Assembly: GCA_937946835.1 (NCBI GenBank)
Contig: CALFAV010000003.1
Coordinates: 45,718 to 109,717 of the forward strand
Direction: 5' to 3'
DNA length: 64,000 bases
Source: an uncultured Verrucomicrobiae bacterium
GTDB taxonomy: Bacteria; Verrucomicrobiota; Verrucomicrobiia; Limisphaerales; J093
The stretch's first letter is position 1; every line of letters begins with the position of its first letter. The notes below the pieces were generated by a model. The model saw nothing but the letters and a program-made list of their open reading frames with translations. It was not told where the DNA came from and ran no database searches. Position numbers and translations under genes: made by a program. Below, piece by piece: positions 60,883 through 64,000 of this stretch.

Positions 60883-61512
60883 ATGAAAAGCACCTTGTTG
60901 GGTTTGGTGTCCCTGGCCCTGGCCGGCAGCCTGACGCGGGCCGCGGACGCGGAGGAGGGCTTTGTTCCCCTCATGGACGGCAAGACCTTCAACGGTTGGA
61001 AACCCGCGGCGGAAAATCCGGGCACCTGGAAGATCGAGGACGGCGCCTTCGTGGCGGCCGGGCCGCGCTGCCATTTGTTCTACGTGGGCGACGAGCAACC
61101 GTTCCGGAACTTCCACCTCAAGGTGGAGGTGATGACCACCCCGGGGTCCAACGGCGGCATTTATTTCCACACCAAATACCAGGAGCGGGACTGGCCCCGG
61201 GCCGGCTTCGAGTCCCAGGTCAACGTCTCGCACAGCGACTGGATCAAGACCGGCAGCCTCTACGGCATCGTCAACACCGGGCTGGCCGCTTGTGAGGACA
61301 ACCGGTGGTGGCTCCAGGAAATCATCGTCCAGGGCCGGCAGGTCACGGTGAAGGTGGACGGCAAGATCGTGCTGCAATACACCGAGCCGCTGGGGGCGCT
61401 GCCCAATCCGGATTTCACCCGCAAGCTGGGCGAAGGCACCTTTGCCCTCCAGGCCCACGACCCCAAGAGCGTGGTCCGCTATCGGAACCTCCGCGTCAAG
61501 CGTCTGGACTGA
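60883..61512 (+). CDS. Secreted DUF1080 (3-keto-disaccharide hydrolase-like) protein
   Basis: 209-aa protein with a signal peptide (MKSTLLGLVSLALAGSLTRA) and one DUF1080 lectin-like jelly-roll domain: FVPLMDGKTFNGWKP at the start, then NFHLKVEVMTTPGSNGGIYFHT and QEIIVQGRQVTVKVDGK. The family is greatly expanded in Verrucomicrobia and Planctomycetes, and some members hydrolyse 3-keto-glycosides made by Gfo/Idh/MocA enzymes. This links it in theme to the oxidoreductase and ThuA genes in the window, without direct proof. The 99-bp repeat lies just upstream. Confidence 0.93.
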   Translation: MKSTLLGLVSLALAGSLTRAADAEEGFVPLMDGKTFNGWKPAAENPGTWKIEDGAFVAAGPRCHLFYVGDEQPFRNFHLKVEVMTTPGSNGGIYFHTKYQERDWPRAGFESQVNVSHSDWIKTGSLYGIVNTGLAACEDNRWWLQEIIVQGRQVTVKVDGKIVLQYTEPLGALPNPDFTRKLGEGTFALQAHDPKSVVRYRNLRVKRLD

Positions 61513-61651
61513 GCGGGGCCGGACCCGGTGGGACACGCACCCGGCCGGTTCCGGGCGGGGGTTGACTGGGCAGGGATCCGACCCCGGAAAAAAGCGGCGG
61601 GGAGTTGAGGGTTTCTGGGGGCGGCCCAAGTCCGTCCTGCCTGTCTGACGA

Positions 61652-61814
61652 ATGAAACCGAAGCGGTCCACCGCACCTCCGCACTGGCTCAATGGGACGG
61701 TGCTGGGGATCGGGCTGGCGTCGTTGTTCAGCGACTGGTCGCATGAGATCGCCACGACGGTGATGCCGGCCTTCCTGGCAACACTGGGCGTGGCGGCGGC
61801 GTGGCTGGGGCTGC
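61652..61814 (+). pseudogene. MFS transporter, truncated after first helices
   Basis: The first ~55 residues (LNGTVLGIGLASLFSDWSHEIATT then VMPAFLATLGVAAAWLGL) match the N-terminus of a major-facilitator transporter, which should be ~400 aa. After AAWLGL the similarity stops and the frame reads hydrophilic, unrelated sequence (KQYQTLFAPINASG...) to a stop at 61972. The breakpoint is near 61814 and marks the left edge of the lower-GC segment. Confidence 0.75.
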
Positions 61815-62102
61815 CGCTGGTGCGGAAACAGTATCAGACGTTGTTTGCGCCGATAAACGCCAGTGGAACTCGTCGCTTTACAGCCGCCGGTCGCTTTGTT
61901 ACCCCCCGCACATGGCGAAAGCGAAACCCAACGAATCCGCCCGGGACGTTGAGGGAAAGCCCGCTGTTGTAGCGCGGGCCGGAGTGTGGCCGGCATCATT
62001 CCAGCGCTTCGGCCAAGTCCGCACCCTCGGCCAAACGCGCGATCCCGCCATCGTGGGACAGTGAAGTCTGCTTTCGCGGCTTGGCTGGACGGAAAGGCGG
62101 AC
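61815..62102. other. Junction segment with no clear gene
   Basis: About 290 bp between the broken MFS gene and the Nmad3-like gene. It holds a short ORF of 50 aa (61912-62064, starting MAKAKPNESARD), which may be a remnant, and no promoter or known domain that I can name. Base composition is less GC-rich than the flanking lut region. Confidence 0.4.
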
Positions 62103-62810
62103 ATGAATGGCTTGCTGGTTAGGGTCGGCATTGATTCGACGGACGGTCGCTGGAACGCGCCGATGCGACTGGCATCAAACGAGTTTGCCTATGTCACCAT
62201 CACCGAGACCAAGCCGCTGCGTCCGGGTATGAGCCGCCGTTACGACGAGTTCGTTCCGGTGGTGGAACGCTTCGGGGAGCAGTTGCCGCCGGAATTGATC
62301 GGCTTACCCACGCATCTTGATCCTGATTTTGATTGGCTCACCTACGGCGACCAAGGTCAGCGGGGAAAGTGCATCACCTCATTGTTGACTGCTGATGACT
62401 TGCTGGTGTTCTTTGCGGCTTTCCGACCGGTGGACGGTCCGTCGCGCCCGCTCATCTACGCGCTCGTCGGTTTGTTTGTGGTTGCAGAAATTGTCCCGGC
62501 CAAGTCTGTCCCCAACTCGCGCTGGGCGGAGAACGCGCACACGCGCCGCGTGCCTGGCGACGGGGACATTGTCGTGCGCGCAAAACGCGGCGTGTCAGGC
62601 CGATTGCGCCGTTGCATTCCCATCGGCGGACGGCGTGCTGGTGTTTATCGTGTGCGCCACGACCTGCTGGATGCGTGGGGCGGCCTCGACATCAAGAATG
62701 GCTACATTCAACGAAGCGTGAGGCTGCCCGCCTTTCGGAACACCGCGAAATTCTATCGCTGGTTTCTCGCTCAAAAGCCGGAACTGGTAGCGGAAAACAA
62801 TCCTTCATGA
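62103..62810 (+). CDS. Nucleotide-modification-associated domain 3 (Nmad3)-like protein
   Basis: 235-aa protein. ATG 62103 begins MNGLLVRVGIDSTDGRWNAP, with GGAAAGGCGG just upstream as ribosome-binding site. The central part (PTHLDPDFDWLTYGDQG, then DDLLVFFAAFRP and YALVGLFVV) matches my recollection of Nmad3, a domain found beside DNA base-modification and restriction genes. The stop overlaps the next gene's ATG (ATGA). Its biochemical role is unknown; it may act in modified-base synthesis or recognition. Family assignment is from memory. Confidence 0.6.
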   Translation: MNGLLVRVGIDSTDGRWNAPMRLASNEFAYVTITETKPLRPGMSRRYDEFVPVVERFGEQLPPELIGLPTHLDPDFDWLTYGDQGQRGKCITSLLTADDLLVFFAAFRPVDGPSRPLIYALVGLFVVAEIVPAKSVPNSRWAENAHTRRVPGDGDIVVRAKRGVSGRLRRCIPIGGRRAGVYRVRHDLLDAWGGLDIKNGYIQRSVRLPAFRNTAKFYRWFLAQKPELVAENNPS

Positions 62811-63460
62811 GGGGTAAACTTTTCATCGTTATGCTGCGTCGGCCGGGCCGGAACGATCCCCGTCCCGACCCGTACTGGGAGTTCGGCAGTTTCGGCATCA
62901 CCGGTTGTCACCGGAAGAACCTGCTTCATCCTGAGCACACTCAGATTCGCGACGGCGACCGCTTGGCCTTTGTGCAAGGCGGGCATCTTGGCCTTCGGCT
63001 GTTGCTGATTACACCGCCAATCAAACGGATTTTTCATCCGGGCGGAAACCCGATGGGCTGCGTGGAGGTGCGCTGGGATCCGGGCCGAAGGCCATTCCGT
63101 TACGTCTGCGCCCCGTCGCTCCAGGGGTCGCCTACAGCGGGCAGTGTGGCTTTGTCCCCTCAATTGGCGCAATGTCTAAATCACATAAAGCGCCCAACTC
63201 TTGACGCGAAGTTTGCCAGTCGTTTCCGCGCCTGCAGCAGCCCCCTCGGTTCCACAATCGCAAAAGAATTGGAAGCCGGGTTTAATGAAGCCGTCAAACG
63301 CGCGAAAAAATCCGATTTCATCGTTCGATACGAACAAGCTCTTCCCTGGTGTGATGCTCCAGGCTCGGCCAGCGAGCGGAAGCGCGATTATCAGCGGAGA
63401 TTGCGGGAGTTGATGAACTCGAACAGTGCTGCGCCGCTGAAGCGAAAGTCCTGCAAATGA
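62807..63460 (+). CDS. Unknown protein overlapping the Nmad3-like gene
   Basis: 217-aa protein coupled to the Nmad3-like gene by a 4-bp overlap. The N-terminus (residues 1-105) is the conserved-looking part: YWEFGSFGITGCHRKNLLHP with IRDGDRLAFVQGG and LGLRLLLITPPI, short strands and Cys/His residues that suggest a small beta-barrel or metal site, perhaps PUA/ASCH-like. The C-terminal ~100 residues are basic and helical. No family can be named. The coupling implies both proteins work together. Confidence 0.6.
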   Translation: MRGKLFIVMLRRPGRNDPRPDPYWEFGSFGITGCHRKNLLHPEHTQIRDGDRLAFVQGGHLGLRLLLITPPIKRIFHPGGNPMGCVEVRWDPGRRPFRYVCAPSLQGSPTAGSVALSPQLAQCLNHIKRPTLDAKFASRFRACSSPLGSTIAKELEAGFNEAVKRAKKSDFIVRYEQALPWCDAPGSASERKRDYQRRLRELMNSNSAAPLKRKSCK

Positions 63461-63588
63461 GCACCGACGTCTGCGACGAAGATCCACTCGTCAAGCACGC
63501 AGCCATCCGGATATGCGCGCAGCTTGATCATGGTCGGGCGGCAGTTATACCTGACCACTGTCGGCTATTCGCAATTCACAGCGCGTAA
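63457..63588 (+). CDS. Short ORF of 43 aa overlapping the unknown gene
   Basis: ATG 63457 overlaps the stop of the preceding gene (ATGA) and the frame ends at 63588 (MSTDVCDEDPLVKHAAIRIC...). It is acidic-to-neutral with His/Cys and has no recognised domain. It may be a real small partner, or the displaced N-terminus of the following methyltransferase fragment after a frameshift. Confidence 0.35.
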   Translation: MSTDVCDEDPLVKHAAIRICAQLDHGRAAVIPDHCRLFAIHSA

Positions 63589-63901
63589 CAGCCGCCGCCA
63601 TCCAACCGAACGTCGGTGCGGGTAAAGCGCCCACGCTTTTGCCGGTTGCTCCGGCGTCCTCGGACGACTTGAACAAGCAGCACGAGTTGGAGCAGTTCCT
63701 GACGCTCCAGCCAATCGCGGAGTTCAGGGCATCGCTGTTCGAGATTTGCCGGGGCGAAGTGCATCTGCTCGGTGCCGGGGCTGGCGCGGGCGCGCTGTCC
63801 GCCACGCTGATCGGGCGGTGGTGTCGCGAGCTGCACAGGCCCAGGCGGATTTCTGTCACGGCTTACGAAATGGACGCCGCGCAGATTTACAAGCCGGGCT
63901 C
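63555..63901 (+). pseudogene. N6-adenine DNA methyltransferase fragment (Eco57I-like N-terminus)
   Basis: In the frame of codon 63555 the text reads KQHELEQFLTLQPIAEFRAS, then EVHLLGAGAGAGALSATLIG and RRISVTAYEMDAA. This is the N-terminal SAM-binding part of Eco57I-type methylases (usually GQFxTP..IA.FMASLF, LLDAGAGxGxL, TAYExD). The frame has no ATG or GTG start. FMTP has become FLTL and LLD has become LLG. The similarity breaks off at 63901, where the 99-bp repeat begins. It is therefore degenerate and truncated. Confidence 0.6.
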
Positions 63902-64000
63902 GGCGGGTGCCGCGGGGGAGTTGGCGCGGGCTGTGGAGGGCGGTTTTTCCGGGACTTCGGCCTGCGGAAGTTGCGCGACCGGTCGCGCAGAGAAAACACC
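63902..64000. repeat. 99-bp direct repeat, right copy (runs to window edge)
   Basis: Same sequence as 60715-60813 including the 18-bp palindrome (63972-63989). It interrupts the methyltransferase reading frame, which stays open through it. Whether the similarity continues past 64000 cannot be seen. Confidence 0.9.

Noticed and set aside
1-64000. tRNA, rRNA or riboswitch genes
   Set aside because: No tRNA-like TTCGA arm context, rRNA segment or riboswitch core was noticed by eye; small RNAs could still be missed without a covariance search.

Overview
The window is about 64 kb of high-GC bacterial DNA with no rRNA, tRNA or CRISPR array that I could find. The gene content points to the Verrucomicrobiota, probably a Limisphaera/Pedosphaera-like lineage; this is inferred from content and no marker gene was placed on a tree. 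The clues are a secreted DUF1080 protein, a ThuA-like domain, a Tat-exported Gfo/Idh/MocA oxidoreductase, a prepilin-type protein of the kind that is abundant in this phylum, several secreted proteins that end in the same short beta-rich C-terminal module (W...FYRL/FYHAK-like), and split LutABC lactate genes. The last ~2 kb (about 61815-63900) looks visibly less GC-rich and carries decayed genes, as expected of acquired DNA.

Layout. 1-3186: end of a rod-shape operon (rodA, truncated by the window edge) and RNase E/G. 3297-5761: ThuA/TIM-barrel fusion and a HEAT-repeat protein. 5940-6911: di-haem cytochrome c peroxidase. 6986-13974: secreted beta-helix protein, class-I glutamine-amidotransferase-like hydrolase, family 2 glycoside hydrolase, and an S41 protease-like protein that has lost its catalytic residues. 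14055-17815: nusB, a PHP phosphoesterase, ftsY and a TPR protein. 17875-21935: a leftward copper-handling cluster (small CPLC protein, His/Met-rich secreted protein, prepilin-like protein, HMA metallochaperone, two SCO proteins, one of them carrying a CusF-like domain). 22060-24355: GT2 glycosyltransferase and aldehyde dehydrogenase. 24434-33067: an 8.6-kb gene for a secreted subtilase with a P-domain and 14 tandem DUF11/CARDB-like repeats. 33253-38264: fused TRAP permease, membrane protein, Tat oxidoreductase.

38348-43798 is an export locus: TolC-like channel and TetR regulator in one direction, and HlyD-like adaptor, ABC ATPase and ABC-2 permease in the other, with palindromic operator-like DNA between them. 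It resembles the enterobacterial CecR/ybhGFSR arrangement. 43824-45200 holds an intact DUF433/DUF5615 toxin-antitoxin pair and, facing it, the remains of a HicBA-like pair. These remains run directly into an RND adaptor gene that has no recognisable start codon. 46384-50007 is the RND pump, which carries about 150 extra residues. 50042-55340: lytic transglycosylase, TonB-plug-like fragment protein, HTH-EIIA fusion, large propeller/phosphoesterase protein, small hypothetical. 55557-60676: NCS1-like permease, small membrane protein, then lutA, lutB and lutC, with a four-helix-bundle gene inserted between lutA and lutB.

60715-64000: a 99-bp sequence upstream of the DUF1080 gene recurs exactly at the window's right edge. 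Between the copies lie the DUF1080 gene, a truncated MFS transporter, an Nmad3-like protein overlapping an unknown partner gene, a 43-aa ORF and a degenerate adenine-methyltransferase fragment. This stretch is my best candidate for an under-described DNA-modification or defence island, but at least two of its genes are broken and the junctions could be assembly artefacts.
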